The translations under genes and the position numbers were made by a program. Positions 1 to 9,345 of a DNA stretch of 64,000 nt are shown piece by piece; position 1 is the first letter of the stretch; every line of letters starts with the position of its first letter. Origin of the DNA: Rhizobium sp. RU33A. Its GTDB lineage: Bacteria > Pseudomonadota > Alphaproteobacteria > Rhizobiales > Rhizobiaceae. The notes under the pieces were generated by a model. It saw only the letters and a list, made by a program, of their open reading frames with translations. It was not told the DNA's origin and searched no databases. The stretch lies in assembly GCF_900156055.1 (NCBI RefSeq), contig NZ_FTMQ01000004.1:412178-476177 (forward strand), written 5' to 3'.

Positions 1-310
1 CTCCTGAGAATCCGGCTAACGATTTCAGGACTGCATTGACGACGGCACGACCACCGTGAACCTGCAACTCGGCGCAGTCTTCTCCAGTAAAGGAATTTGG
101 GCGGGGAAACGTCAGCACCAAACCACGGTCAAGTACTTCGCCCACCGCCGATCTCAAAGTCCGGAGCGACGCAATGCGTGGCGGCGGCAAATGGCCAATC
201 AGGCTGCTCAGGGCATCGAAAGCCGCAGGCCCGCTGATCCTGACAACGGCAACGCCCGATGGCAAGCCACCGGACGCTAATGCACAGATCGTATCTTTTC
301 GCGTGGTCAC
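1..310 (-). CDS. mnmE: tRNA uridine-5-carboxymethylaminomethyl(34) GTPase MnmE, N-terminal fragment (runs off window)
   Basis: Reading the minus strand from a GTG at 310 gives VTTRKDTICALASGG followed by LPSGVAVVRISGPAAF and, further on, FPRPNSFTGEDCAELQ and HGGRAVVNAVLKSLAGFSG. This is the N-terminal tetrahydrofolate-binding domain of MnmE (TrmE), which with MnmG adds the cmnm5 group to U34 of certain tRNAs. The reading frame is open to base 1, so only about 103 residues are visible and the GTPase domain lies outside. An in-frame TAA lies a few codons upstream of 310, which fixes the start to the GTG at 310 or a GTG seven codons earlier; 310 fits the family length better. It follows rho on the same strand, and mnmG, rsmG, parA and parB would be expected beyond the edge (inference from rhizobial gene order). 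Confidence 0.9.
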   Translation of the reverse strand, partial: MTTRKDTICALASGGLPSGVAVVRISGPAAFDALSSLIGHLPPPRIASLRTLRSAVGEVLDRGLVLTFPRPNSFTGEDCAELQVHGGRAVVNAVLKSLAGFSG

Positions 311-361
311 GAGGTCACCCAGTGCCACCCAGATGCATTACCGGCCGAAACCGGCACCACA

Positions 362-1627
362 TCAGGTGTTCATCGAGTCGAAGAAGTCGCCGTTGTTCTT
401 CGTCTGCTTGAGTTTGTCGATGAGGAATTCGATGGCGTCGGTCGTGCCCATCGGCGCAAGAATACGGCGCAGAACGAAAATCTTCTGGAGATCCTGACGT
501 GGGACTAACAGGTCTTCCTTACGCGTACCGGACTTGAGGATGTCCATGGCCGGGAAGATGCGCTTGTCTGCGACCTTGCGATCGAGAACGATTTCCGAGT
601 TACCGGTGCCCTTGAATTCTTCGAAGATGACTTCGTCCATACGGCTACCCGTGTCGATCAGCGCCGTTGCGATGATCGTCAGCGAACCGCCTTCTTCGAT
701 GTTACGGGCAGCACCAAAGAAGCGCTTCGGGCGCTGCAATGCATTTGCGTCGACACCACCGGTCAAGACCTTGCCCGAGGACGGGACCACGGTGTTGTAA
801 GCACGGCCGAGGCGCGTGATCGAATCAAGCAGAATGACGACGTCTCGGCCATGTTCGACAAGACGCTTGGCCTTTTCGATGACCATTTCGGCCACCTGCA
901 CGTGACGAACCGCGGGTTCGTCAAAGGTCGAGGATACGACTTCACCGCGCACGGAACGCTGCATGTCGGTCACTTCTTCCGGACGTTCGTCGATCAGAAG
1001 GACGATCAGATAACATTCCGGATGGTTGGCCGTGATCGAATGCGCGATATTCTGCAGAATAACCGTCTTACCGGTGCGCGGCGGTGCGACGATCAGGCCG
1101 CGCTGGCCTTTCCCAAGCGGCGCCACGAGATCGATAACACGTGCAGACAGATCCTTCGACGTCGGAACATCGAGTTCCATCTTGAAGCGCTCGTTCGGAT
1201 AGAGCGGCGTCAGGTTGTCGAAATGCACCTTGTGGCGGATCTTTTCTGGATCCTCGAAATTGATCGTGTTGACCTTCAGCAAAGCGAAATAGCGCTCGCC
1301 TTCCTTCGGTCCCCGAATCGGACCTTCGACTGTATCACCGGTCTTCAGCGAGAAACGGCGGATCTGCGAAGGCGAAATGTAGATATCGTCGGGGCCGGGG
1401 AGATAGTTCGCATTGGCCGAACGCAGGAAACCAAAGCCATCCTGCAGGACTTCCACGACACCTTCGCCGATGATCTCAACATCCTGGCTCGCCAGCATCT
1501 TCAGGATCGCAAACATCAGCTCCTGCTTGCGCATCGTGCTCGCGTTTTCAACTTCGAGCGATTCAGCAAAGGTCAGGAGATCGGTTGGCGATTTGCTTTT
1601 GAGTTCTTGTAGCTTCATTTCAGCCAT
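362..1627 (-). CDS. rho: Transcription termination factor Rho
   Basis: Rho is the hexameric RNA-dependent ATPase helicase that ends transcription of untranslated RNA. The 421-residue protein has the full architecture. The N-terminal helical domain (about 1-47) is followed by a cold-shock-like RNA-binding fold with the GFGFLRS motif near residue 64. The RecA-type motor carries Walker A APPRTGKT at 181-188, Walker [11 protein letters not shown] near 263-272, and the RNA-contacting Q loop around 288-300. Length equals the rhizobial norm. It lies between hemJ (192 nt upstream) and mnmE (51 nt downstream) on the same strand. The 192-nt leader is long enough for the autoregulation known for rho genes, but I cannot see a defined element in it. 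Confidence 0.97.
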   Translation of the reverse strand: MAEMKLQELKSKSPTDLLTFAESLEVENASTMRKQELMFAILKMLASQDVEIIGEGVVEVLQDGFGFLRSANANYLPGPDDIYISPSQIRRFSLKTGDTVEGPIRGPKEGERYFALLKVNTINFEDPEKIRHKVHFDNLTPLYPNERFKMELDVPTSKDLSARVIDLVAPLGKGQRGLIVAPPRTGKTVILQNIAHSITANHPECYLIVLLIDERPEEVTDMQRSVRGEVVSSTFDEPAVRHVQVAEMVIEKAKRLVEHGRDVVILLDSITRLGRAYNTVVPSSGKVLTGGVDANALQRPKRFFGAARNIEEGGSLTIIATALIDTGSRMDEVIFEEFKGTGNSEIVLDRKVADKRIFPAMDILKSGTRKEDLLVPRQDLQKIFVLRRILAPMGTTDAIEFLIDKLKQTKNNGDFFDSMNT

Positions 1628-1819
1628 GAAGAGGGACCACGTCAGATAGAATTTTCAAGGGGAACGGCGAGCTGGTGGAATTCGGTACGATCGCGAGAGC
1701 CGCAAATGACTGAATAGTACGCAAGCCAAAGGAGGAAGTAGCGCGAAAATAGCGACTCGCGGATTCGACCGCAAGCGAAAAGCCCGCACCACCGAAAATA
1801 ATGCGTGATCGCGCCGAGA

Positions 1820-2356
1820 TCAGAACGGCTTCACGACCGCAAGAACCACAATCAGAATCATCAGCAGGGTAGGCGCCTCGTTCATCATCCGCCAGTAACG
1901 CGGCGTTCCCACGTACTCGCCACGCCCGAACGATTTGACAGCCTTGGCGAAATAACCGTGAACGCCGGACAATGCCACAACAGCCGCGATCTTGGCATGC
2001 AGCCAACCACCCTGGAACGCAAAGACCTGCCAAGCCAGATATAATCCCAGGATCCAGGAAACGATCATGGCAGGCGTCATGATGACCTTCATGAGCCTGG
2101 TTTCCATCACGGCAAATGTCTTCGCCTGCTGTGACGATGGATCACAGTCCGAATGATAGATGAACAGTCGCGGCAGGTAGAGCATGCCTGCCATCCAGGA
2201 GATGATGGCGATCACATGCAGCGCCTTGATCCAGGGGTAAGCCTGGTCCGGTCCGGCAAGCATGATACCGACACCGACGATCCCGAAAAACACGAGAGCG
2301 GACGCAGCCTTTCTCGCTGCGCGCATCCCGGGCTTGTCGTCGATCTGCTTTTCCAT
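1820..2356 (-). CDS. hemJ: Protoporphyrinogen IX oxidase HemJ
   Basis: This 178-residue inner-membrane protein belongs to the HemJ (UPF0093) family, which carries out the six-electron oxidation of protoporphyrinogen IX to protoporphyrin IX, the penultimate step of haem synthesis in bacteria without HemY or HemG. Four hydrophobic segments are visible, near residues 19-34, 43-64, 91-112 and 160-175. The conserved histidine sits in KALHVIAIISWMAGMLYLPR (H47), and the conserved lysine in GWLHAK (K122); both are required in characterised members. It starts 2 nt after the hemE stop codon, so the two are cotranscribed and act in the same pathway. Confidence 0.95.
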   Translation of the reverse strand: MEKQIDDKPGMRAARKAASALVFFGIVGVGIMLAGPDQAYPWIKALHVIAIISWMAGMLYLPRLFIYHSDCDPSSQQAKTFAVMETRLMKVIMTPAMIVSWILGLYLAWQVFAFQGGWLHAKIAAVVALSGVHGYFAKAVKSFGRGEYVGTPRYWRMMNEAPTLLMILIVVLAVVKPF

Positions 2357-2358
2357 AA

Positions 2359-3390
2359 TCAGCCGAAACCCCGAACCTGAGCGACGAGCTCGGTCACATG
2401 CTCCGGATCAGCTTGCGGCGTAATCCCGTGGCCGAGATTGAAGATCAGCGGTCCATGGCCGAGTGCCTGGAGGATCGCATCGATGCCCTCCTTCAGTGCT
2501 GCGCCACCAGCAACGACACGCATTGGATCCAGATTGCCTTGAACAGGGCCATCCTTCTGCAGCTCGACAGCAAAGCTCAAGGGAACCGACCAATCGAGAC
2601 CAATGGCATCCGCACGGGTGTCCTGGCGGTAATTCTTCAACAAGATGCCGGCGCCCTTGGCAAAGGCGATCACCTTTGCCTGCGGACGACGCGACTTGAC
2701 CGAGTCGATAATCCGCCGAACCGGCCGCGCGGCAAACGCCTCGAATTCCGCCTCGCCCAGAACACCTGCCCAGGAATCGAAGATCTGCACGGCGTCGGCA
2801 CCCGCATCGATCTGCGCGACGAGGTAGTCGGCCGAGACATCAGCGAGAAAATCGAGGAGCCGGGCAAAGACCTCCGGATGACGATAGGCGAAGAGACGGG
2901 CAGGGGCCTGGTCAGGCGTGCCATGTCCAGCGATCATGTAGGTCGCCACCGTCCAGGGAGCGCCACAGAAGCCAAGCAGGGTCGTTTCGCTGGGCAATTC
3001 CGCACGCAGCCGTGACACCGTCTCCATGACCGGCTTGAGGTGATCCAGGACACCTTCTGCCGAAAGCGCCAGTATGCCGTCCGGGTCGATGGGGTCCATC
3101 TGCGGACCATGGCCTTCGGTGAAGGTCACGTTACGATGCAGCGCATCCGGTATGACCAGAATATCCGAAAACAGGATGGCAGCATCAAAGCCATAACGGC
3201 GGATCGGTTGAAGGGTGACCTCTGTCGCGTACTCAGGCGAATAACAGAGATCGAGAAAGCTCCCAGCCTTCTTCCTCGTTTCCCGATACTCCGGGAGATA
3301 ACGACCTGCCTGTCTCATGAGCCAGATGGGCGGTGGCGTGACCGTTTTTCCATCCAGAACGTCGAGGACTTTTAGGTTCGGCGTGCTCAA
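2359..3390 (-). CDS. hemE: Uroporphyrinogen decarboxylase
   Basis: HemE removes four carboxyl groups from uroporphyrinogen III to give coproporphyrinogen III in the cytoplasm. The 343-residue protein shows family signature 1, [16 protein letters not shown], from residue 21, the catalytic aspartate in LFSDIL (D76), and signature 2, [16 protein letters not shown], from about 140. Length is standard. Its promoter must lie in the adjoining 396-bp gap, the probable chromosome origin. In Caulobacter and Sinorhizobium the origin is likewise next to hemE, and hemE transcription is known to overlap origin function in Caulobacter. Confidence 0.97.
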   Translation of the reverse strand: MSTPNLKVLDVLDGKTVTPPPIWLMRQAGRYLPEYRETRKKAGSFLDLCYSPEYATEVTLQPIRRYGFDAAILFSDILVIPDALHRNVTFTEGHGPQMDPIDPDGILALSAEGVLDHLKPVMETVSRLRAELPSETTLLGFCGAPWTVATYMIAGHGTPDQAPARLFAYRHPEVFARLLDFLADVSADYLVAQIDAGADAVQIFDSWAGVLGEAEFEAFAARPVRRIIDSVKSRRPQAKVIAFAKGAGILLKNYRQDTRADAIGLDWSVPLSFAVELQKDGPVQGNLDPMRVVAGGAALKEGIDAILQALGHGPLIFNLGHGITPQADPEHVTELVAQVRGFG

Positions 3391-3786
3391 GGCTCAAGCC
3401 CTTTCAATAAAGAAAAGAGATATTGATTCTTCTTCTATTTCTAAGAGTCTCTGACTATCAAGGATTAATCTGGGATCACAGCTTGTTCCCAATCGACGAT
3501 ATCAGCCTAGTGTCGACAGTAAGTCAGACTGCGGGTCTTTGGGATAGTGGGGATAACTACAAATTAACCCGTGATTCCAGCAATTTGCGATCCGAACAAA
3601 ATCCACGTTAACGATGGAGGAAGAGTCGAAATGCGAGGAATGATCTTCTGTCGTCACCGTAATTCACAGCCCTCTGGAATCGGAAGCCTCATGGTGACCA
3701 ATTGTGGATAAATCGGCACTTTTCCCGCCTCTGGTCCGCCCCGCGCGCCGTGGCCTCTGTTTATCCCAGACTATCAACAGGGTGCG
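3391..3786. other. oriC: Probable chromosomal origin of replication (oriC)
   Basis: This non-coding gap lies between divergent hemE and the PPDK-regulator gene, the conserved alphaproteobacterial oriC position (Caulobacter, Sinorhizobium). A perfect DnaA box, TGTGGATAA, is at 3703-3711. A one-mismatch box, TGGGGATAA, is at 3548-3556, and a TTATCC core is at 3761-3766. The segment 3401-3470 is strongly AT-rich for this genome and is a candidate unwinding element. Five GANTC sites, recognised by the CcrM cell-cycle methyltransferase, occur at 3425, 3445, 3573, 3623 and 3677; about 1.5 would be expected by chance. No full CtrA box (TTAA-N7-TTAA) was found; TTAA half-sites occur at about 3564 and 3609. 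Confidence 0.8.
3703..3711 (-). promoter_or_regulatory. Perfect DnaA box in oriC
   Basis: TGTGGATAA is the exact reverse complement of the consensus DnaA box TTATCCACA. It is the best initiator-binding site in the hemE gap and lies 76 bp before the first codon of the rightward gene. Confidence 0.8.
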
Positions 3787-4617
3787 GTGAAGAACGTGGA
3801 GAACCGGAAAAACTTCTTTCATCTCCACCTGATTTCTGACTCAACGGGGGAGACTCTGATCTCGGCAGGCCGAGCAGCAGCGGCGCAATTTCGTGGTTCC
3901 AATGCCATCGAGCATGTTTATCCCCTGATCCGAAGCAAGAAACAGATCAAGGCTTTGATCGATGCGCTCGATCGCGAACCTGGTATCGTGCTCTACACGA
4001 TCGTCGACCAGGATCTCGCAGCACTTGTCGAAACGGGATGTCATGAACTGGGCTTGCCCTGCGTCAACGTGCTGGCCCCGATCATCGAGAAGTTCCAGGA
4101 TTACCTGGGTGCGCCGTCCCGAGGGCGTGTCGGTGCTCAACATGTTCTGAACGCCGAATATTTCGCACGCATCGAAGCGTTGAATTTCACCATGGACCAT
4201 GATGATGGCCAGGCGCCGGAAGATTATGATCAGGCCGACGTCGTGATCATCGGCATCAGCCGGACCTCCAAGACCCCGACGAGCATCTATCTCGCCAACC
4301 GCGGCATCAAGACGGCGAACCTGCCAATCGTCCCCGGCGTTCCGCTGCCCGAAGGATTGCTGAAAGCAACACGCCCCCTCATCGTCGGCCTGATCGCAAC
4401 GTCCGACCGGATTTCACAGGTTCGCGAGAACCGGGTTCTCGGAGCGACAACCGGTTATGACCGCAGCGAATATGTCGACCGCGCATCGATCACGGAAGAG
4501 TTGAAATACGCCCGCTCGCTGTGCGCGCGCAACAACTGGCCTCTGATCGACGTAACACGTCGGTCGATCGAGGAGACGGCGGCGGCCATTGTTGCTCTGC
4601 GTCCCAAGCCGCGCTAA
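3787..4617 (+). CDS. Pyruvate, phosphate dikinase regulatory protein (bifunctional kinase/pyrophosphorylase, DUF299)
   Basis: Members of this family inactivate pyruvate, phosphate dikinase by ADP-dependent threonine phosphorylation and reactivate it by phosphate-dependent removal. The 276-residue protein has the family opening [15 protein letters not shown] (residues 10-24) and the P-loop-like stretch [19 protein letters not shown] (P-loop GISRTSKT near 156-163). The listed start is a GTG at 3787; a second GTG at 3796 would give [12 protein letters not shown], which matches the family start better, so the true start may be 3796. The gene directly borders oriC, as does CC_0001 in Caulobacter. 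The dikinase itself is not in this window. It heads the rightward maf-aroE-coaE-dnaQ series. Confidence 0.92.
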   Translation: MKNVENRKNFFHLHLISDSTGETLISAGRAAAAQFRGSNAIEHVYPLIRSKKQIKALIDALDREPGIVLYTIVDQDLAALVETGCHELGLPCVNVLAPIIEKFQDYLGAPSRGRVGAQHVLNAEYFARIEALNFTMDHDDGQAPEDYDQADVVIIGISRTSKTPTSIYLANRGIKTANLPIVPGVPLPEGLLKATRPLIVGLIATSDRISQVRENRVLGATTGYDRSEYVDRASITEELKYARSLCARNNWPLIDVTRRSIEETAAAIVALRPKPR

Positions 4618-4648
4618 TTCAGGACAATACCAATACGAAGGTCTCAGC

Positions 4649-5248
4649 ATGGGCTCACCCTTGATTCTCGCGTCGGGCAGCACGGCGCGCCAGATGCTCC
4701 TGAAAAATGCCGGCCTCGACTTCATCGCGATCCCTGCGACGGTGGATGAAAGAGCGATCGAGGAAAACCTGCCACTCGCAGGAAGAGACCCCGTATCGGT
4801 TGCCCGGCACCTGGCGCTGGCCAAGGCCATGGATGTGTCGGAGCGCGCTCCAGGCGCCTTTGTCATCGGTTGCGACCAGACCATGTCTCTCGGAAACCAG
4901 ATCTTTCACAAGGCCGCTTCGCTGGATGAGGCCCGGCAGACCTTGATCAGCCTGCGCGGCAAGGCACACTTCCTGAACAGTGCAGTCTGTCTGGTGCGAG
5001 ACGGTGAACTTCTCTGGAGCGACGTGACGAAAGCCTGCATGCAGGTTCGTGACTTTTCTGATGAGTTCCTGGACGGCTACATCGAGCGCATTGGAAAGTC
5101 GATCTTGTCCAGCGTTGGCTGCTATCAGCTCGAAGGCGAGGGCATTCAGCTCTTTGATGCTATCGCCGGCGACTATTTCACCATCCTTGGTCTACCGCTT
5201 TTGCCGCTCCTGGCCGCTCTTCGTCAGCATGAGATTAACCATGCGTGA
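4649..5248 (+). CDS. maf: Maf-like nucleoside triphosphate pyrophosphatase
   Basis: Maf proteins hydrolyse modified or non-canonical NTPs to NMP plus pyrophosphate. The 199-residue protein starts [18 protein letters not shown] with the family motif ASGS-x-x-R at 8-14. The catalytic region reads GCDQTMSLG (D76). The DQ at this point, rather than the DT of classical Maf, resembles the YceF branch that prefers 7-methyl-GTP; this is inference. I chose the ATG at 4649 because it matches the family start and has a GAAGGT ribosome-binding site seven bases upstream; longer in-frame extensions run into the previous gene. The stop overlaps aroE by 8 nt. Confidence 0.92.
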   Translation: MGSPLILASGSTARQMLLKNAGLDFIAIPATVDERAIEENLPLAGRDPVSVARHLALAKAMDVSERAPGAFVIGCDQTMSLGNQIFHKAASLDEARQTLISLRGKAHFLNSAVCLVRDGELLWSDVTKACMQVRDFSDEFLDGYIERIGKSILSSVGCYQLEGEGIQLFDAIAGDYFTILGLPLLPLLAALRQHEINHA

Positions 5249-6101
5249 TTCACGTGAAACATTTTTGCCCCGTGCTTTTGTCGCCGGCTATCCAATCAAG
5301 CATTCTCGCTCGCCGATGATCCATGGGCACTGGCTTGAGACCTACGATCTACCCGGTAGTTATGAGAAGATCGCTGTGTCACCGGAGGACTTTGCCGACT
5401 TCATGCTACGTCTGAAAGACGCAGACAGTCCCTATCGGGGCGGCAATATCACGATCCCGCATAAGGAGGCGGCGAGCAGACTTGCCGATCGGATTGACCC
5501 GGTGGCCGAAGAACTCGGAGCGGCCAACACGCTCTGGCGTGAAGACGGCTTGCTGCACGCGACCAACACGGACGGCATCGGCTTTGTTGCCAATCTCGAT
5601 GCACAGCACCCAGGATGGGATAAGGTCGATCGCGCCGTGGTTCTGGGAGCAGGGGGAGCGAGCCGTGCCATTCTGCAGGCGCTTCGTGATCGCGGCATCT
5701 CAGAAGTTCATGTCGTCAACCGGACGGTCGATCGCGCACGGGAACTCGTGGACAGGTTCGGGGCACCGCTTCACGCACATGGTATGGACGCCCTCAATTC
5801 CCTTCTGGACGGTGCCGGGCTTTTCGTAAACACGACATCTTTGGGCATGGATGGCACGGCTGCGCCGCCTCTTCCTTTCGACAGGATGAAGCACGACGCC
5901 CTTGTCACCGATATCGTCTACGTCCCTTTGAAGACACCCTTCCTTCAGCAGGCAGAGCAGATTGGTCTGCCGACGGTCGATGGTCTTGGCATGCTTCTGC
6001 ACCAGGCTGCGCCAGGATTTGAACGATGGTTCGGACAAAAGCCCGAAGTGACAGCTGAGTTGCGCCAGCTCGTACTGGATGACATCGAGGCACATGCATG
6101 A
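5241..6101 (+). CDS. aroE: Shikimate dehydrogenase
   Basis: AroE reduces 3-dehydroshikimate to shikimate with NADPH in aromatic amino acid synthesis. The 286-residue protein shows the substrate-binding HSRSP at 21-25, the catalytic lysine in PHK (K75), N-T-D at 109-111 and the NADP-binding GAGGASRA at 136-143. The start at 5241 ([20 protein letters not shown]) overlaps the maf stop by 8 nt, and the stop overlaps coaE as ATGA, so translation is probably coupled. Codons 3-7 (DSRET) are written with the bases of a parS site, so this stretch is doing two jobs. Confidence 0.95.
   Translation: MRDSRETFLPRAFVAGYPIKHSRSPMIHGHWLETYDLPGSYEKIAVSPEDFADFMLRLKDADSPYRGGNITIPHKEAASRLADRIDPVAEELGAANTLWREDGLLHATNTDGIGFVANLDAQHPGWDKVDRAVVLGAGGASRAILQALRDRGISEVHVVNRTVDRARELVDRFGAPLHAHGMDALNSLLDGAGLFVNTTSLGMDGTAAPPLPFDRMKHDALVTDIVYVPLKTPFLQQAEQIGLPTVDGLGMLLHQAAPGFERWFGQKPEVTAELRQLVLDDIEAHA
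5246..5261. promoter_or_regulatory. parS: parS-like ParB-binding site within the aroE start
   Basis: TGATTCACGTGAAACA differs at one position from the widespread parS consensus TGTTTCACGTGAAACA and keeps the palindromic core TTCACGTGAA. It lies about 1.5 kb from the end of the proposed oriC and overlaps the maf stop codon and aroE codons 3-7. In rhizobia parA and parB are expected just beyond the left edge of the window. ParB would nucleate here to start chromosome segregation. Confidence 0.82.
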
Positions 6102-6703
6102 TCATCGTGGGACTCACAGGCTCGATCGGCATGGGCAAGTCCACGACTGCATCGCTCTTTGCCGAGGAAGGTGTTCCCGTCAACGATGCAGATCGCGTGG
6201 TTCACGAACTCTACCGCTCGGAAGCCGTCGAGCCCGTCGCGCGCCTTTTCCCCGGTGCCATTGTCGACGGCATTGTCGATCGCGCCAAGCTGTCGGCGAA
6301 TCTGGCAAAGAATCCGGCTAAATTCAAAGAGCTCGAAGCCATCGTCCATCCTCTGGTGCACAGCAGGGAACTGACTTTTCTCGAGCAGCAAAGCGCACTC
6401 GGCCAAGCCTTAGTCGTGCTCGACATTCCCTTGTTGTTCGAGACTGGCGGCGAAAAGCGTGTTGACCGGATCGTTGTCGTGAGTTGCGAACCCGAGATGC
6501 AGAGAGCGCGGGTGCTCGCAAGGCCCGGAATGACGGAAGAGAAGTTCCAGATGATCCTCTCGAGGCAGGTTCCGGATGCGCAAAAGCGCGCCAGGGCCGA
6601 TTACGTCATTGATACCGGCCACGGGATTGACAGCGCGCGCGCCCAGGTCAAAACGATCGTGAGAGAACTACGCGAACAGGCGGAGCGAACAGACAATGCG
6701 TGA
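6098..6703 (+). CDS. coaE: Dephospho-CoA kinase
   Basis: CoaE phosphorylates the 3'-hydroxyl of dephospho-CoA, the last step of coenzyme A synthesis. The 201-residue protein begins [18 protein letters not shown] with Walker [10 protein letters not shown] at 8-16, and carries the [10 protein letters not shown] substrate region and the LLFETGGE lid segment typical of the family. Length is normal. Its ATG overlaps the aroE TGA by 4 nt, and its 3' end overlaps dnaQ by 8 nt. A second coenzyme A gene, coaA, is in this window at 43.5-44.5 kb. Confidence 0.95.
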   Translation: MIIVGLTGSIGMGKSTTASLFAEEGVPVNDADRVVHELYRSEAVEPVARLFPGAIVDGIVDRAKLSANLAKNPAKFKELEAIVHPLVHSRELTFLEQQSALGQALVVLDIPLLFETGGEKRVDRIVVVSCEPEMQRARVLARPGMTEEKFQMILSRQVPDAQKRARADYVIDTGHGIDSARAQVKTIVRELREQAERTDNA

Positions 6704-7397
6704 GATCATCTTCGATACGGAAACGACCGGGCTCGACAACAAGGCTGACCGGGTGATCGAAATCGGTGGCATCGAATTGCTCAATCATTTCCCGACCGGC
6801 CGCACCTTTCATGTCTACATAAACCCTGCCGACCGAAAAGTTCATCCCGATGCACTGGCGGTGCACGGCATCACCGACGAATTTCTGAAAGACAAGCCGG
6901 TCTTCGCCGAGATTGTTTCCGAGCTCCAGGAATTCTTTGAAGGCGCCAAGTGGATCGCTCACAACGCCTCATTCGACATGGGTTTCATCAACGCTGAGTT
7001 CGAGCGTCTGAGCCTCGCACCGGTCCCCTCCGACATGGTGATCGACACGCTGGCGCTCGCGCGTCGCAAACATCCGATGGGGCCGAACTCGTTGGACGCC
7101 CTCTGCCGTCGATACGGCATCGACAACTCGCACCGTACGAAACACGGCGCTCTGCTCGACTCTGAACTGCTCGCCGAGGTCTATATCGAGATGCTCGGCG
7201 GCCGGCAGGCAGCACTAGGTCTGACGACCATCGACACGCGGCGGAGCCAAACGAGCGAAGTCGATGACGCGGTCGAGATCAGCTACGACCGTCCGCGTGC
7301 TCTTGCACCACGTCTCTCCGCGGCCGAGGTGGATGGCCATGCCAAACTCGTCGGGCGTCTTGGCGGAAAAGCGATCTGGTCAAAATACGACGCATGA
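6696..7397 (+). CDS. dnaQ: DNA polymerase III epsilon subunit (3'-5' proofreading exonuclease)
   Basis: DnaQ is the proofreading exonuclease of the replicative polymerase. In this 233-residue protein the three DEDDh exonuclease motifs are intact. ExoI is FDTETTG at 6-12. ExoII is HNASFDMGF at 89-97. ExoIII contains H150 and D155 in [13 protein letters not shown]-terminal tail of about 60 residues would hold the polymerase-alpha contact. It ends an overlapping operon that begins beside oriC, and a strong hairpin terminator follows immediately. Confidence 0.95.
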   Translation: MREIIFDTETTGLDNKADRVIEIGGIELLNHFPTGRTFHVYINPADRKVHPDALAVHGITDEFLKDKPVFAEIVSELQEFFEGAKWIAHNASFDMGFINAEFERLSLAPVPSDMVIDTLALARRKHPMGPNSLDALCRRYGIDNSHRTKHGALLDSELLAEVYIEMLGGRQAALGLTTIDTRRSQTSEVDDAVEISYDRPRALAPRLSAAEVDGHAKLVGRLGGKAIWSKYDA

Positions 7398-7399
7398 AA

Positions 7400-7421
7400 A
7401 AAGGGCCCAAAAGGGCCCTTT
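7400..7421. terminator. Bidirectional intrinsic terminator between dnaQ and secB
   Basis: A perfect 9-bp stem, AAAGGGCCC with GGGCCCTTT, is separated by four A residues. It has A-rich flanks on the left and T residues on the right, so it could serve both converging genes. Confidence 0.85.
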
Positions 7422-7446
7422 GCTTTGGCAGATAGAGAATGCGGTC

Positions 7447-7923
7447 TCAGTTCGGCACCGACTGCGTCTTCGCGCGGGACTGCTCTTCGGCAACACGCTG
7501 AGCGAACATCTGGGCGAAGTCGATCGGATCGATCATAAGCGGCGGGAAGCCACCGTTGCGGGTCGCGTCGGCGATGATCTGGCGGGCAAAGGGGAAGAGC
7601 AGGCGCGGGCACTCGATGAAGAGAACCGGCAGCATGTGTTCCTGCGGGAAGCCCGAGATGCGGAAGACGCCGCCATAGATCAGCTCGGTCACGAACACGA
7701 CCTTGTCGCCATCCTTGGCTTCCGCATTCAGCGCCAGAACGACGTCGAAGTCGTTGTCGGAAAGCGGGTTTGCATTAACATTGACGTTGATATTGATGGC
7801 CGGCGCCTTGTCGCGCGCTTGAAGCGAGCGGGGTGCACCCGGATTTTCAAACGAAAAATCCTTGATGTACTGGGCGAGAATATTGAGGGACGGAGAAGCC
7901 GTTCCCTGATTGTTGTCGGCCAT
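7447..7923 (-). CDS. secB: Protein-export chaperone SecB
   Basis: SecB is the tetrameric cytoplasmic chaperone that keeps preproteins unfolded and delivers them to SecA. The 158-residue protein begins [28 protein letters not shown], and the family regions [31 protein letters not shown] and [17 protein letters not shown] are complete. The ATG at 7923 has an AAGGA ribosome-binding site nearby; an in-frame extension upstream has no homology to the family. It converges on dnaQ across a shared terminator. Confidence 0.95.
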   Translation of the reverse strand: MADNNQGTASPSLNILAQYIKDFSFENPGAPRSLQARDKAPAININVNVNANPLSDNDFDVVLALNAEAKDGDKVVFVTELIYGGVFRISGFPQEHMLPVLFIECPRLLFPFARQIIADATRNGGFPPLMIDPIDFAQMFAQRVAEEQSRAKTQSVPN

Positions 7924-8009
7924 AGGGCGTGTCCTTGAAGATGAATTGCTAAGGCCATCTAACATTTGAACCTTGCGCTTACAACCCTGCGAGCCCGCGC
8001 CGCAGAGCG

Positions 8010-8510
8010 TCAGTCGCGGCCGATCCGCGGATCGCGCCAAGGCGAGTTCGGGTCGGGTTCACGCTGATACTCGTCGTCGCCGAGGTCGACCACATTCTCT
8101 TCTTTGGGGCGGCTCGTCCTGAAACCGGCGTCGGAAAAACTGCTGCGGACAACGAGCCGCGGCTTGATCAGACGCCAGGCGAGATCACGAACGAAGGGCA
8201 GGAAGAGCAGAATTCCAATGATATCGCCGAATAAGCCGGGCACGATCAGAAGAAAGGCAGCAACCACCAGAAGGGCACCGTGAACCAGTTCCCGTCCGGG
8301 ATCCATGCCGCGCTGCGCCTCGTTCTGTAATCGGCGCAGGATACCCGCCCCCTGATATCGGAGCAGTACGACACCTGCGAAGGCTGCGAGAATGATCAGT
8401 GCCAGGGTCGGCAAGACGCCTATGGCTTGTCCGACCAGGATAAAGCTGGCGATTTCAATGAGTGGTGCGATGAGAAAAAGCACCAGGGGAAGGCGCATGG
8501 GCTGCTCCAA
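8010..8510 (-). CDS. fxsA: FxsA family membrane protein
   Basis: FxsA is a small inner-membrane protein; in E. coli its overproduction lets cells escape F-plasmid exclusion of phage T7, but its normal role is unknown. The 166-residue protein has hydrophobic segments at about 8-24, 31-50 and 78-105, and a charged C-terminal tail. The typical [20 protein letters not shown] and [20 protein letters not shown] stretches are present. Translation may begin at M1 or at M5 (MRLPLVLF). It shares a 136-bp divergent promoter region with the Tim44-like gene and lies upstream of secB on the same strand. Confidence 0.88.
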   Translation of the reverse strand: MEQPMRLPLVLFLIAPLIEIASFILVGQAIGVLPTLALIILAAFAGVVLLRYQGAGILRRLQNEAQRGMDPGRELVHGALLVVAAFLLIVPGLFGDIIGILLFLPFVRDLAWRLIKPRLVVRSSFSDAGFRTSRPKEENVVDLGDDEYQREPDPNSPWRDPRIGRD

Positions 8511-8646
8511 ACGCCTTTGTGATCCGGATATCGCAAGAGTCGGCGCTTACTCGATGCAAAGAATGCATTGCGCCATTTGAATGATGCGGCGCTGCGGACT
8601 ATATGGGAGAAAGAAAAATCAAATTCAATCAAGCCTGGCGGTATTC

Positions 8647-9345
8647 ATGGGGTCTAGCGATTTCGTTACATTGTTCTTCCTGGTCGCGGCGGTTCTGATC
8701 TTCTTTCAGCTCCGCAGCGTGCTTGGACGACGCACGGGCCATGAAAAGCCGCCGTTCGATCCGTTCGCACAGCGCGATCTGGCCAAGGGGGCAGCGCGAG
8801 ACGATGGCAAGGTTGTCACCCTTCCGCGCCGTGAGGATGGCAACGCTGAAGATCGCTTCGGCGCCGTAGACGCCTACGCGCCTGCCGGCACAGCCCTGAA
8901 CGATCAGTTGCGCGAACTTCTGCGCCACGATCCGAGCTTCAACCCGAAGGAATTCCTGAACGGTGCCAAGATCGCCTACGAGATGATCGTCATGGCCTAT
9001 GCCGATGGCGACCGGAAGGCGCTGAAGGGACTGCTGTCCCGCGAGGTCTTCGACGGTTTCGAAAGCGCAATCGCCGATCGCGAGAGCCGCGGCGAGATTG
9101 TGAAGTCGACTTTTGTCGGCATCGAGAAGGCGGACATCATCCAGGCATCCGCTCGTGAAAACGAGGAGCAGGTAACCGTTCGCATGGTCAGCCAGTTGAT
9201 CACGGCCACCTACGACAAGACGGGCGCCATCATTGATGGCGATGCCGAGGCGGTGTCCGAGGTGAACGACGTGTGGACCTTCGCCCGCGATGTGCGCTCG
9301 CGCGATCCGAACTGGAAGCTGATCGCGACCGAAGCCGAACAATGA
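8647..9345 (+). CDS. Tim44-like domain protein (TimA family)
   Basis: The 232-residue protein has an N-terminal membrane anchor (FVTLFFLVAAVLIFFQLRSV, about residues 7-26), then a low-complexity linker to about 90, and then a Tim44-like domain. Mitochondrial Tim44 links the inner-membrane import channel to Hsp70, and bacterial relatives are membrane-associated proteins of uncertain role. The ATG at 8647 places the anchor at the extreme N terminus; a longer frame upstream is unlikely. Its stop overlaps the mltA start as ATGA, so the two are translationally coupled. Confidence 0.88.
   Translation: MGSSDFVTLFFLVAAVLIFFQLRSVLGRRTGHEKPPFDPFAQRDLAKGAARDDGKVVTLPRREDGNAEDRFGAVDAYAPAGTALNDQLRELLRHDPSFNPKEFLNGAKIAYEMIVMAYADGDRKALKGLLSREVFDGFESAIADRESRGEIVKSTFVGIEKADIIQASARENEEQVTVRMVSQLITATYDKTGAIIDGDAEAVSEVNDVWTFARDVRSRDPNWKLIATEAEQ

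Noticed and set aside
3458..3470. IHF-like site TATCAA followed by TTAA
   Set aside because: The spacer is one base short of the consensus, so the match is not good enough.
3423..3611. 62-codon frame inside the oriC gap
   Set aside because: No ribosome-binding site or conserved motif, and it overlaps the AT-rich and DnaA-box region.
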